A stretch of DNA of 64,000 nt from Bradyrhizobium sediminis (GTDB taxonomy: Bacteria; Pseudomonadota; Alphaproteobacteria; Rhizobiales; Xanthobacteraceae): the NCBI RefSeq assembly GCF_018736085.1, contig NZ_CP076134.1:186001-250000 (forward strand). The letters run 5' to 3'. The position numbers and the translations under genes were made by a program. How positions within the stretch are numbered: position 1 is the first letter of the stretch; every line of letters begins with the position of its first letter. Shown here one piece after another: positions 9,065 through 17,517 of this stretch. The notes under the pieces were generated by a model. That model was not told the DNA's origin and ran no database searches. It saw only the letters and a program-made list of their open reading frames with translations.

Positions 9065-9841
9065 TCAGGGATCGAGCCGCATCGGCAGCCCGGCGCGAAC
9101 CATGTGGTCCTTGGCCTGGCGTATGGTAAATTCCCCGAAGTGAAATATCGACGCCGCCAGCACCGCGGTGGCGTGACCCTGTCGGATGCCGTCGACCAGG
9201 TGATCGAGATTGCCTACACCGCCGGAGGCAATCACCGGCACCCGAATGCTGTCGGCCACGGCCTGGGTCAGCGGAAGATCAAAACCCTGCCTGGTGCCGT
9301 CGCGGTCCATCGAGGTCAGCAGGATTTCGCCGGCGCCGAGCGAGACCACTTCCTGGGCGTATTCGATGGCATCGATCCCGGTCGAATTGCGCCCGCCATG
9401 GGTGAAGATTTCCCAGCGCTCACCGCCGCCGCCGCGTTTGACACGCTTGGCGTCGATCGCCACCACGATGCATTGCTCGCCGAATTTTTCGGCGGCTTCC
9501 TTGACGAATTCGCGACGGCTGACCGCGGCGCTGTTGATCGACACCTTGTCGGCGCCGGATCGCAGCAGCGTCTTGATGTCGTCGACGGTGCGCACGCCGC
9601 CGCCCACCGTAAGCGGCATGAAGCAGGCTTCCGCGGTGCGCCGGACCACGTCGAGCATGATGCCGCGATTTTCATGCGTCGCCGTAATGTCGAGAAAGCA
9701 AAGCTCATCGGCACCGGCGGCGTCATAGGCGATCGCCGCTTCGACGGGATCGCCGGCGTCGCGCAGATCGACGAAGTTGACGCCTTTGACCACGCGCCCG
9801 TCCTTGACGTCGAGACAGGGAATCACGCGCACCTTGAACAT
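9065..9841 (-). CDS. hisF: Imidazole glycerol phosphate synthase, cyclase subunit
   Basis: The 258-residue TIM barrel starts [20 protein letters not shown] with the catalytic Asp in the first strand, and has [24 protein letters not shown], the phosphate-binding [25 protein letters not shown] with the second catalytic Asp, and [13 protein letters not shown]. HisF takes ammonia from the glutaminase HisH to cyclise PRFAR to IGP and AICAR. It lies 9 bases downstream of the paralogous barrel hisA. Confidence 0.98.
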   Translation of the reverse strand: MFKVRVIPCLDVKDGRVVKGVNFVDLRDAGDPVEAAIAYDAAGADELCFLDITATHENRGIMLDVVRRTAEACFMPLTVGGGVRTVDDIKTLLRSGADKVSINSAAVSRREFVKEAAEKFGEQCIVVAIDAKRVKRGGGGERWEIFTHGGRNSTGIDAIEYAQEVVSLGAGEILLTSMDRDGTRQGFDLPLTQAVADSIRVPVIASGGVGNLDHLVDGIRQGHATAVLAASIFHFGEFTIRQAKDHMVRAGLPMRLDP

Positions 9842-9850
9842 TGATTTCTC

Positions 9851-10600
9851 CTAGGCCGCAGCGCGCGCGCTGCGGATCAGCGCCAGTGCGGCTGCGGGAT
9901 CGAGACGGCCGTCGTAGAGCGCGCGCCCCGCGATCGCTCCAGCCAGTTTCCTGGCGCGGGGCTGTAGCAGTGCCTTGACGTCGTCGATCGATGCAAACCC
10001 GCCGGAGGCAATGACGGGGATCGAGATGTGTTCGGCAAGCTCGATGGTTGCGTCCAGATTGAGGCCCTTCAACAGGCCGTCGCGGGCAATATCGGTAAAG
10101 ATGATCGCGGCGACGCCGGCATCCTCGAAGCGCTGCGCGATCTCGAGCGCGGTGACCTGCGAGGTCTCGGCCCAGCCTTCGACCGCGACCTTGCCGTCGC
10201 GGGCGTCGAGACCCACTGCGACGCGGCCGGGGAACTTCTTCGCCGCGCCCTTCACCAATTCGGGATCGCGCACCGCCGCGGTGCCGATGATCACCCGCGC
10301 CACGCCCTTGGCGAGCCAGGCTTCGACCGTTTTCAGATCGCGGATACCGCCGCCGAGCTGAACCGGCATGGTGACCGCCTTCAGCATCGCCTCGACCGCA
10401 GCCGCGTTCATCGGCCTGCCGGCAAAGGCGCCGTCGAGATCGACCACGTGCAGATATTCGAAACCCTGCGCGGCGAAGCTCTTCGCCTGCGCCGCGGGGT
10501 CGAGGTTGAACACGGTCGCGCGCGCCATGTCGCCCTGCTCCAGGCGCACGCATTGGCCGTTTTTCAGATCGATAGCGGGAAAAAGGATCACGGCTTCCAC
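9851..10600 (-). CDS. hisA: ProFAR isomerase
   Basis: This 249-residue barrel begins [20 protein letters not shown] and has the HisA markers [66 protein letters not shown] and [10 protein letters not shown]. It carries out the Amadori rearrangement of ProFAR to PRFAR. The start overlaps the end of hisH by 13 bases, which suggests translational coupling. Confidence 0.97.
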   Translation of the reverse strand: MEAVILFPAIDLKNGQCVRLEQGDMARATVFNLDPAAQAKSFAAQGFEYLHVVDLDGAFAGRPMNAAAVEAMLKAVTMPVQLGGGIRDLKTVEAWLAKGVARVIIGTAAVRDPELVKGAAKKFPGRVAVGLDARDGKVAVEGWAETSQVTALEIAQRFEDAGVAAIIFTDIARDGLLKGLNLDATIELAEHISIPVIASGGFASIDDVKALLQPRARKLAGAIAGRALYDGRLDPAAALALIRSARAAA

Positions 10601-11238
10601 TTCAGAAAGTTCGAGATCAGAGCCAGTCCGAAGCGCTGGCTCTTCTCGGGGTGAAACTGGGTGCCGATCGCGGTGTCCTTGCCGACCATCGCCGTCACCG
10701 GCCCGCCGTAGTCGGCGCGCGCCAGCACCTCGGCCTCATTGGTGGCATTGAGGTGATAGGAGTGCACGAAATAGGCGTGGCGGCCCTTCGGCCCCAGCGG
10801 CAGCCGTTCCAGTACCGGATGCTCCCTGACCATGTCGAGCGTGTTCCAGCCCATATGGGGGATCTTCAAATTCTCCTCGCGCGGCGAAATCTTCTCGACG
10901 TCGCCCGCGATCCAATTAAATCCGTCGGTGGTGACGTGCTCCTTGCCGCGGGTCGCCATCAACTGCATGCCGACGCAAATGCCGAAGAACGGCCGCGCCT
11001 TGTTGCGCACCGCTTCCGTCATCGCCTCGATCATGCCGTCGAGTGCATCCAGCCCCCTGCGGCAATCGGCGAAGGCGCCGACCCCGGGCAGCACGATGCG
11101 ATCGGCGCGATACACCGTCTCGGGATCGCGGGTCACCACGATCCTTGCCGGCACATCCATGCCACGCGCGGCACGCTCAAACGCTTTCGCGGCGGAGTGC
11201 AGGTTGCCGGAGCCGTAGTCGATGATGGCAACGCTCAC
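10588..11238 (-). CDS. hisH: Imidazole glycerol phosphate synthase, glutaminase subunit
   Basis: The 216-residue class I glutamine amidotransferase shows [19 protein letters not shown] at the start, the oxyanion and nucleophile region [13 protein letters not shown] with the catalytic Cys, and the His-Glu pair in [14 protein letters not shown]. It supplies ammonia to HisF through the barrel. Its start overlaps the stop of the DUF2628 gene upstream by 4 bases, so the two appear coupled. Confidence 0.97.
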   Translation of the reverse strand: MSVAIIDYGSGNLHSAAKAFERAARGMDVPARIVVTRDPETVYRADRIVLPGVGAFADCRRGLDALDGMIEAMTEAVRNKARPFFGICVGMQLMATRGKEHVTTDGFNWIAGDVEKISPREENLKIPHMGWNTLDMVREHPVLERLPLGPKGRHAYFVHSYHLNATNEAEVLARADYGGPVTAMVGKDTAIGTQFHPEKSQRFGLALISNFLKWKP

Positions 11239-11762
11239 CGTGACCCTCCCGGTTCCGGGAATAACCCGATGATGCCGTTTTGCGGCAGCGGCGGCGGCGA
11301 GAACGGCTGGCCAGCGATGTTCCGCGTCGGCGGCGGCCCACCGCGATCAACCGCCACAAAGTCGTCGCCGAGCGCGCGCCGTTTGGCGCTCCAGCGATCG
11401 AAGAAGCGCCGTTCGGCCTGCTCCAGGTTGTCGGCCACGACGATGTCGAGCTGACGCCAGTTGCGCCGCGACAGGGTCCAGCGCCGCAGACTTGCCGCTT
11501 CCAATCCCATCAGCAGCGCCAGCAGGACGTCGACGAGAAAGATCGCGGTCCGGCCGGCGCCGAGCGCCGCCAATCCGAAATCGACCGCGACCATCACGAC
11601 GATCCAGCCGATCAGCGCCAGCCACAGCCGGTGCCAGGCCAGCCAGACCGCGCCCAGAACCACTGCCCAGAAATGAAAGCCGTCGCGAACGAAGGCGAAC
11701 CTGTCGGTCGCGCCGATGCCCGCATGGTTCGTCACTGGTGCATGAACGGTATAAACCGGCAT
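11235..11762 (-). CDS. DUF2628 family membrane protein
   Basis: I start at [20 protein letters not shown] (11762); an upstream in-frame codon would add an Arg-rich stretch. The protein has about 175 residues with hydrophobic helices around [36 protein letters not shown] and [24 protein letters not shown], then a charged soluble tail and a proline-rich end. This resembles DUF2628, a family without a known function. It is wedged between hisB and hisH with a 4-base overlap to hisH, so it is co-transcribed with histidine genes, but no histidine role is known. Confidence 0.8.
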   Translation of the reverse strand: MPVYTVHAPVTNHAGIGATDRFAFVRDGFHFWAVVLGAVWLAWHRLWLALIGWIVVMVAVDFGLAALGAGRTAIFLVDVLLALLMGLEAASLRRWTLSRRNWRQLDIVVADNLEQAERRFFDRWSAKRRALGDDFVAVDRGGPPPTRNIAGQPFSPPPLPQNGIIGLFPEPGGSR

Positions 11763-11788
11763 CGAACCTCTCCGCCGAAAACGCAAAA

Positions 11789-12382
11789 TCAGCCGCCGAG
11801 CTGACCCTTGGTGGACGGCACTTCGCCCGCGGCGCGCGGATCGATCGCCACCGCGGCACGCAATGCCCTCGCCAGACCCTTGAAGCAGGATTCGGCGATA
11901 TGATGGCTATTCTCGCCATATAGGGTCTCGACGTGCAAAGTCACGCCGGCGTTGATGGTAAAGGCGTTGAACCATTCGCGCACCAGTTCGGTGTCGAATT
12001 GACCGACCTTGTCGCGCGGAAACTCGACCTTGAACACCAGCACCGGCCTGCCGGAAATGTCGATCACGACCCGCGACAGCGTCTCGTCCATCGGCATGTG
12101 GACCCCGGCATAGCGGGTGATGCCGGCCATGTTGCCAAGCGCCTGCTTCACCGCCTGTCCCAGCGCGATGCCGACGTCCTCGGTGGTGTGATGGTCGTCG
12201 ATGTGAAGGTCGCCGACCGCCTTCACGGTCAGGTCGATGCGCGAATGCCGGGCGAGCAAATCGAGCATATGGTCGAAGAAGCCGATCCCGGTCGCGACGT
12301 TGGCCACGCCGGTCCCGTCGAGGTTCACCGTCACCTCGATATCGGTCTCTTTGGTCTTGCGCTTGATGGTCGCTGTGCGCAT
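11789..12382 (-). CDS. hisB: Imidazoleglycerol-phosphate dehydratase
   Basis: The 197-residue monofunctional HisB carries [20 protein letters not shown], the metal-binding [20 protein letters not shown], a second HHxxE cluster as [20 protein letters not shown], and the C-terminal PSTKGQLGG. It dehydrates IGP to imidazole-acetol phosphate with manganese. It is the first gene of the minus-strand histidine run and is divergent from hslV, with about 200 bases of shared upstream DNA. Confidence 0.98.
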   Translation of the reverse strand: MRTATIKRKTKETDIEVTVNLDGTGVANVATGIGFFDHMLDLLARHSRIDLTVKAVGDLHIDDHHTTEDVGIALGQAVKQALGNMAGITRYAGVHMPMDETLSRVVIDISGRPVLVFKVEFPRDKVGQFDTELVREWFNAFTINAGVTLHVETLYGENSHHIAESCFKGLARALRAAVAIDPRAAGEVPSTKGQLGG

Positions 12383-12581
12383 GAAAACTGCTTTCCCTTG
12401 ACGGCCCTTGGCCGCCCTTGCCCGAAAACGCGCCCTTTTAACAGGCTGGTCCGGCCTTCGCTACTGCGGGATGCCCCGCAAGAGGCCGAACTTCGCCCTA
12501 TGGTGACCGGAATCCGGCATGAAACACGCCGATTGTAACCCTGCGCGCCAGCCCCTAAATCTGGGCGAACGCGAGGTACTC

Positions 12582-13133
12582 ATGCAAGCATCCCAATCCC
12601 AGTCGCCGGTCTGGCACGGCACCACGATTTTGACGGTCCGCAAGGGCGGCAAGGTGGTAATCGGCGGCGACGGGCAGGTTTCGATCGGCCAGACCGTCAT
12701 CAAATCCAACGCCAAGAAGGTCCGCAAACTCGGCAAGGGCGACGTGATCGGCGGCTTTGCCGGCGCCACGGCCGACGCCTTTACGCTGTTCGAGCGGCTG
12801 GAAGGCAAGCTCGAACAGTATCCGGGGCAATTGACCCGTGCCGCGGTCGAACTCGCCAAGGACTGGCGCACCGACCGCTATCTGCGCCGGCTGGAGGCGA
12901 TGATGATCGTCGCCGACAAGGATGTGTCACTGGTTCTAACCGGCACCGGCGACGTGCTGGAGCCGGAAGCCGGCGTCATGGCGATCGGATCCGGCGGCAA
13001 CTATGCGCTTGCTGCTGCCCGCGCCCTGGTCGATTCCGACAAGGATGCCGAGGCCATCGTGCGCCGGGCGCTCGATATCGCCGCCGATATCTGCGTCTAT
13101 ACCAACCGCAACGTGACCCTCGAGACCCTGTGA
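12582..13133 (+). CDS. hslV: HslV, peptidase subunit of the HslVU protease
   Basis: The start at 12582 gives [20 protein letters not shown], so cleavage after Gly13 exposes the catalytic N-terminal Thr; an upstream in-frame ATG at 12519 adds unrelated sequence. The 183-residue protein contains [52 protein letters not shown] and the C-terminal [12 protein letters not shown]. HslV forms a double hexamer capped by HslU and degrades unfolded proteins. Two unrelated small genes separate it from hslU. Confidence 0.97.
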   Translation: MQASQSQSPVWHGTTILTVRKGGKVVIGGDGQVSIGQTVIKSNAKKVRKLGKGDVIGGFAGATADAFTLFERLEGKLEQYPGQLTRAAVELAKDWRTDRYLRRLEAMMIVADKDVSLVLTGTGDVLEPEAGVMAIGSGGNYALAAARALVDSDKDAEAIVRRALDIAADICVYTNRNVTLETL

Positions 13134-13146
13134 GGGCGGCCGATCG

Positions 13147-13632
13147 ATGGCGCCGGATTACGTCTTCCGCCGGATGAATGCAGCCGACCTTCCCCTGATC
13201 CGGAACTGGCTTGCGTTGCCGCACGTTCTGGAGTGGTGGGGCGATCCGGAACAACAGTATGGGCTCGTCAGCGGCGACCTCGATGAGCCCGCCATGGATC
13301 AGTATATCGTTGCCGCAGCGGGCAGGCCGTTCGGCTACCTCCAGTGTTACGACCTGACCGCATGGAATTCAGGTTTCGGGCCGCAGCCTCCGGGTACCCG
13401 TGGTATCGACCAGTTCATCGGCGAGCCCGACATGATCGGGCGCGGCCATGGTTCAGCCCTCATTCGTGCCTTCGTCGATGGCCGGCTCAGAAACGGTGCG
13501 CCGCGCGTCGTGACCGATCCCGATCCCGCCAATCTTCGCGCCGTCCGCGCCTACGAAAAGGCGGGGTTTGAGAGAGACCGCATGGTAGATACACCCGATG
13601 GCCCCGCCCTTCTGATGGTGCGCGACGCATGA
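13147..13632 (+). CDS. GNAT acetyltransferase, AAC(6')-like
   Basis: The 161-residue protein opens YVFRRMNAADLPLIRNWLALPHVLEWWGD and continues with GYLQCYD, the GRGHGSALIRAFVD acetyl-CoA loop and VVTDPDPANLRAVRAYEKAGF. This layout is shared by the AAC(6')/IucB-like branch of GNAT, which includes aminoglycoside 6'-acetyltransferases and many housekeeping enzymes. Drug resistance is not implied. It starts 13 bases after hslV and its stop overlaps ATG 13629 of the next gene (ATGA). Confidence 0.85.
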   Translation: MAPDYVFRRMNAADLPLIRNWLALPHVLEWWGDPEQQYGLVSGDLDEPAMDQYIVAAAGRPFGYLQCYDLTAWNSGFGPQPPGTRGIDQFIGEPDMIGRGHGSALIRAFVDGRLRNGAPRVVTDPDPANLRAVRAYEKAGFERDRMVDTPDGPALLMVRDA

Positions 13633-13686
13633 CGGTCGAACGCAACGTCGCCCCCGCAGCTAACAGGTCTTTCGACGTGGCACTGG

Positions 13687-14181
13687 ATGGTGGTCGCGGG
13701 CAGCTTGCTCGCGCTGCAGGCATCGATTCTGTTTGCGATGGGCCGGCTGCCGATTTGCGCCTGCGGCAATGTCAAACTCTGGCACGGCGTGGTGCTGAAT
13801 TCGGAGAATTCGCAGCACGTCGCCGACTGGTACACATTCTCGCATGTCCTGCACGGCTTCCTGTTCGTCACGATGATGATCGAAGGCGCCTGGGAACGGG
13901 TCGAGAATTCCGACTGGATCATCAACCGCTGCCCCACCGGCACGGCGTCGTTCGATTGTTTCGGCGACAGCATCGTCAATTCGGTTTCCGATACGCTGGC
14001 GATGGTCGGAGGCTTCCTGCTGGCGAAAAAGCTCCCGGTCGCCGCGACCGTCGCGCTCGCCATCTTGTTTGAACTCATATTGGTGCTTCACATTCGCGAT
14101 AATCTTGCCCTGAACATCATCATGCTGATCCATCCCTTCGACGCGATCCGGCAATGGCAGTCCGGACCGCCGATCATCTGA
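13687..14181 (+). CDS. DUF2585 (UPF0314) membrane protein; 5' end appears frameshifted
   Basis: The 164-residue frame has a helix ([20 protein letters not shown]), the [13 protein letters not shown] motif, [43 protein letters not shown] and [15 protein letters not shown], which identify UPF0314. Upstream of 13687 the frame continues LSTWHW back to about 13672 with no start codon, and it is closed by the TGA at 13630. The natural coupled start is ATG 13629, in another frame; removing one T from the TCTTTCG run near 13670 would join it. So the gene either carries a +1 frameshift or is translated from 13687 without its leader. Confidence 0.8.
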   Translation: MVVAGSLLALQASILFAMGRLPICACGNVKLWHGVVLNSENSQHVADWYTFSHVLHGFLFVTMMIEGAWERVENSDWIINRCPTGTASFDCFGDSIVNSVSDTLAMVGGFLLAKKLPVAATVALAILFELILVLHIRDNLALNIIMLIHPFDAIRQWQSGPPII

Positions 14182-14222
14182 CGCCGCTTGTGCCAGTCAC
14201 ATTTTGAACCTAGTTAGGGCCA

Positions 14223-15527
14223 ATGACCGACTTTTCCCCCCGTGAAATCGTTTCCGAACTCGACCGCTTCATTGTCGGCCAAGCCGACGCCAAGCGCGCG
14301 GTCTCCATCGCGCTGCGCAACCGCTGGCGGCGGCTGCAGCTCACCGGCCTCTTGCGCGAGGAAGTGCTGCCGAAAAATATCCTGATGATCGGGCCGACCG
14401 GCGTCGGCAAGACCGAGATCGCGCGGCGGCTGGCAAAGCTGGCCGGCGCGCCATTCATCAAGGTCGAGGCCACCAAATTCACCGAGGTCGGCTATGTCGG
14501 CCGCGACGTCGAGCAGATCATCCGCGACCTGGTCGAGGTCGCTATCGCGCAGACCCGGGAGCGCAAGCGCAAGGACGTGCAGGCCCGCGCGCAACTCGCG
14601 GCTGAAGATCGTGTGCTCGATGCCCTGGTCGGGCCCAGCTCCAGTGCCGCGACGCGCGATTCGTTTCGCCGGAAATTGCGCGCCGGCGAGCTCAACGACA
14701 AGGAAATCGAAATCGAGACGCAATCCTCCGGCGGCATGCCGATGTTCGAGATTCCCGGCATGCCCGGCGCGCAGCTGGGCGCGATCTCGATCGGCGATAT
14801 CTTCGGCAAGATGGGCGGGCGGACAAAAACCCGCCGGCTGACGGTCGCGGATTCCCACGAACTCCTGGTCAACGAGGAATCCGACAAGCTGCTGGATAAC
14901 GACCAGCTGGTGCAGGAATCGATCCATGCGGTCGAGAACAACGGCATCGTGTTTCTCGACGAGATCGACAAGATCTGCGTGCGCGAAGGCCGCAGCGGCG
15001 GCGGTGATGTCTCGCGCGAAGGCGTGCAGCGCGACCTGCTGCCGCTGATCGAAGGCACCACGGTCTCGACCAAGCACGGCGCGGTCAAAACCGATCATGT
15101 CCTGTTCATCGCCTCAGGCGCGTTTCACATCGCCAAACCGTCGGACCTGCTGCCGGAACTGCAGGGCCGCCTGCCGATCCGCGTCGAACTGGAAGCCCTG
15201 ACCCGCGACGACATGCGCCGCATTCTGACCGAACCGGAGGCGTCCCTGATCAAGCAGTACGTCGCGCTGATGCAGACCGAAGGCGTCACGCTGGATATCA
15301 CCCCGGAGGCCATCGACGCGCTCGCCGACGTAGCGGTTGCGGTCAATTCGACGGTCGAGAATATCGGCGCGCGACGATTGCAGACCGTGATGGAGCGGGT
15401 GCTCGACGAGATCTCCTTCGCCGCCCCCGACCGCAATGGCGAGACCATCCAGATCGATGCCGATTACGTCCAGAAGCATGTCGGCGACCTCGCCAAGAAC
15501 GCGGATTTGAGCCGGTTTATTCTGTAG
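14223..15527 (+). CDS. hslU: HslU, ATPase subunit of the HslVU protease
   Basis: The 434-residue AAA+ protein starts [20 protein letters not shown], with Walker [18 protein letters not shown] (about 57-73), the pore motif [14 protein letters not shown], an intermediate domain (about 110-240), Walker [13 protein letters not shown] and the C-terminal [19 protein letters not shown] plus the HslV-docking tail DLSRFIL. HslU unfolds substrates and feeds them to HslV. It is the last gene of the hslV cluster. Confidence 0.98.
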   Translation: MTDFSPREIVSELDRFIVGQADAKRAVSIALRNRWRRLQLTGLLREEVLPKNILMIGPTGVGKTEIARRLAKLAGAPFIKVEATKFTEVGYVGRDVEQIIRDLVEVAIAQTRERKRKDVQARAQLAAEDRVLDALVGPSSSAATRDSFRRKLRAGELNDKEIEIETQSSGGMPMFEIPGMPGAQLGAISIGDIFGKMGGRTKTRRLTVADSHELLVNEESDKLLDNDQLVQESIHAVENNGIVFLDEIDKICVREGRSGGGDVSREGVQRDLLPLIEGTTVSTKHGAVKTDHVLFIASGAFHIAKPSDLLPELQGRLPIRVELEALTRDDMRRILTEPEASLIKQYVALMQTEGVTLDITPEAIDALADVAVAVNSTVENIGARRLQTVMERVLDEISFAAPDRNGETIQIDADYVQKHVGDLAKNADLSRFIL

Positions 15528-15542
15528 GTTTTGCAGGTAAGA

Positions 15543-15676
15543 TCGTCGTCCCTGCGAAAGCAGGGACCCATACCCACCAATGGCCGTTGCTGAATCTGAC
15601 AGCGGCCCAAGCTTTCCCAAGCACGCAAGCCGGTGGTTATGGGTCCCGGCTCGCGCTTCGCTTGGCCGGGACGACG
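15543..15676. repeat. REP pair (type A) between hslU and a membrane protein gene
   Basis: A left arm (TCGTCGTCCCTGCGAAAGCAGGGACCCAT) and a right arm (GGTGGTTATGGGTCCCGG to CCGGGACGACG) face each other around a roughly 60-base centre. The layout matches the pairs at 42073-42192 and at 2131/3632. The right arm abuts the ATG at 15677. Such pairs can form large hairpins that act in transcript ends or as insertion targets. Confidence 0.8.
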
Positions 15677-16807
15677 ATGAATCTAATCTTGCGGATGCGG
15701 GAGAACCCCTGGCGGCTGATGCTGGCCGTCAATGCCGCTGTGCTGACAGGGGTCTTTCTCTACAAGCTGCCGCGCGAGCCTTACGTCCCCTACATTCATC
15801 TGTTGGTCGATTATCATTTCGGCTTCACCAAGCGGGCGCTGATCGGCGCCGTGGTGTCGCTGTTCGTCGAAAAAGTGCCGGTGTGGCTGGTGTTCGCGCT
15901 CTCCGGCGCGGTGTGGCTGATCACGCTCGCGCTGTTCGCAAGACTGTTCCGGCGAACCTTCGGCGTTGGCGACGCGCAGATGCCGCTGTTCGTGTTCATG
16001 GCGGGATCGCCGTTCTTCCTGAAGAATTTCATGCATACGCTCGGGCATTTCGACATCTATGGCTGCGCGCTTGCGATTTGCCTTCTGCTGATCCCGGCGC
16101 GCTCGATCGCCTATGTGCTGCTGGCGGCTCTCTTCTCCGTCATCCTCATTCTGATCCACCACATCCATCTCCTGATGTATGTGCCGACCATCGCAGCGAT
16201 CGTGGTGCTACGCTATTATCTGGTGCAAGGGGTGAGCCGGCAAAACGCGGGCATCGGAATTGCCGCGATGCTTGCCGTCAGCTTGCTGTTCTTTGTCGCG
16301 CAATTCCGGGGATCGCTGGCGGTACCTGAGGCGGAGTTCGTCGCCCACCTGCAGAGCAGGATGGCCGACCCCACCCGGACCAGGCTCCTGAGTTTCAGTT
16401 ACATCTGGTATCAGCCGCTTGCTCAGGAAATCCGCGACACCTGGGAACGCATGCCCTCTAATCTGCTGGGCGTTCCCGTATTTGCGCTGCTGATCTGGCT
16501 GCATGCCCCGCTCTGGAGATATTTCGCCGATTTGATCCGCGCGCTTTTGGATCAATGGCACCGCCGCATCGTCACCGCCGCGATCGTCGCGGTAAGCCTG
16601 GCCTATCTCGTGATGTTCGCGATCGTGTTCGATTATTCCAGATGGATTTCGAACTGGGCGGTCTGCATGTTCCTGATCCTGCATGCGGTGAAGACCCTGC
16701 CTGCTTCACGGGAAGTGCCGCTGATACCGCGCGATGATCCGAAGACCATCCTGTTCGGCTGGATCGTGACGCTGATCCCGCGGGTCGGAATCGTGCGGCC
16801 GTTCTAG
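15677..16807 (+). CDS. Polytopic inner-membrane protein of unknown function
   Basis: The 376-residue form starts at MNLILRMRENPWRLMLAVNA. The ATG directly follows the REP arm, and ATG 15695 (MRENPWRLML) is an alternative; neither has a clear ribosome site. About ten hydrophobic segments can be read, including VSLFVEKVPVWLVFALSGAV, CALAICLLLIPARSIAYVLL, IPTIAAIVVLRYYL-like and IVTAAIVAVSLAYLVMFAIV. Basic loops and a HTLGHFDIYG motif lie between helices. The topology resembles polysaccharide or glycosyl-transfer membrane proteins, but I recognise no family motif. A strong hairpin with a T-run follows the stop. Confidence 0.7.
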   Translation: MNLILRMRENPWRLMLAVNAAVLTGVFLYKLPREPYVPYIHLLVDYHFGFTKRALIGAVVSLFVEKVPVWLVFALSGAVWLITLALFARLFRRTFGVGDAQMPLFVFMAGSPFFLKNFMHTLGHFDIYGCALAICLLLIPARSIAYVLLAALFSVILILIHHIHLLMYVPTIAAIVVLRYYLVQGVSRQNAGIGIAAMLAVSLLFFVAQFRGSLAVPEAEFVAHLQSRMADPTRTRLLSFSYIWYQPLAQEIRDTWERMPSNLLGVPVFALLIWLHAPLWRYFADLIRALLDQWHRRIVTAAIVAVSLAYLVMFAIVFDYSRWISNWAVCMFLILHAVKTLPASREVPLIPRDDPKTILFGWIVTLIPRVGIVRPF

Positions 16808-16857
16808 AGCCATTTCCGTTCCGATTGAATCGGAACGGGGCTCTATCTTTTTGTTTT
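16803..16857 (+). terminator. Intrinsic terminator formed by a repeat element
   Basis: TAGAGCC pairs with GGCTCTA on the outside, and CCGTTCCGATT pairs with AATCGGAACGG around a single central G. The stem is followed by TCTTTTTGTTTT. The structure starts at the TAG stop of the membrane protein gene and looks like an efficient rho-independent terminator in the plus direction. Confidence 0.75.
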
Positions 16858-16909
16858 GACGCGTTTTCTTCACGCGAACCGGTATCCACTTCGCTTGAAA
16901 ACGCTCTAG
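16858..16909 (+). repeat. Dispersed intergenic repeat, full copy
   Basis: GACGCGTTTTCTTCACGCGAACCGG starts the element and GAAAACGCTCTAG ends it; GCGTTTTC and GAAAACGC are inverse, so the ends can pair. A partial copy is at 4219-4256. It lies between two convergent genes. Confidence 0.65.
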
Positions 16910-16914
16910 GCAGC

Positions 16915-17517
16915 TCAAATACGTGAGCGTCGGACCCGAACATAGAGCGCACCCTCGCCGCCATGGCCGATATGCGCTTCCTCGAAGCCGACCACCAGCG
17001 AACGGAATTCCGGCAGGCCCAGCCATTGCGGCACTTGGCGGCGCAGCACCCCGCGTTCGGACTCGGAGCCCATCTTCCCTTTGCCGGTAATGACGAGCAC
17101 GAAGGTCAGGCCGTCACTGTGGGCGCGTTGCAGGAATCCGAACAACGCGCGGTGGGCGCGCATCTGCGTCATGCCGTGCAAATCGAGCCGGGCATCGATC
17201 TCCTTGCGCCCGCGCGACAGTTGCGAGCGCTCGCGACGCCCGAGCGGCGCCAGCGGCGGCGCGGCCGGCGGCAACGCCGGTTTCGGCGCGCGCGGAATCC
17301 TGGCGGGCGGAAGATGCTTCGGCGGGTTTGCGGATGTTGCGGCGACCGGCGTTTCCGGATCCGGTGCCACGCCATGCGCCTTGGCGGCACGCGGCTTCTT
17401 GCGCAGCGGCTTTATTTGCTTGGCGACGCTCTCCCACAGCGCGCGTTCTTCCTCGCTCAGGCCGCGCTTGCGCCGCGGCGGCGCGGACAATTCCGGGATC
17501 GGGTTCGGACGCTTCAT
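16915..17517 (-). CDS. Smr domain protein (MutS2 C-terminal-like endonuclease)
   Basis: The 200-residue protein has a Lys/Pro-rich N-terminus (SEEERALWESVAKQIKPLRKK) and a C-terminal Smr domain with the DLHGMT motif (ARLDLHGMTQMRAHRALFGF) and the ITGKGKMGSESERGVLRRQV loop, ending in a YVRVRR strand. Stand-alone Smr proteins are nicking endonucleases or RNA-binding factors; the substrate here is unknown. Its start overlaps the mltA stop by 4 bases. Confidence 0.92.
   Translation of the reverse strand: MKRPNPIPELSAPPRRKRGLSEEERALWESVAKQIKPLRKKPRAAKAHGVAPDPETPVAATSANPPKHLPPARIPRAPKPALPPAAPPLAPLGRRERSQLSRGRKEIDARLDLHGMTQMRAHRALFGFLQRAHSDGLTFVLVITGKGKMGSESERGVLRRQVPQWLGLPEFRSLVVGFEEAHIGHGGEGALYVRVRRSRI

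Noticed and set aside
13147..13632. Aminoglycoside resistance gene
   Set aside because: The AAC(6')-like GNAT fold is shared by many chromosomal enzymes, and the gene lies in a conserved hsl cluster, so a resistance role is not supported.
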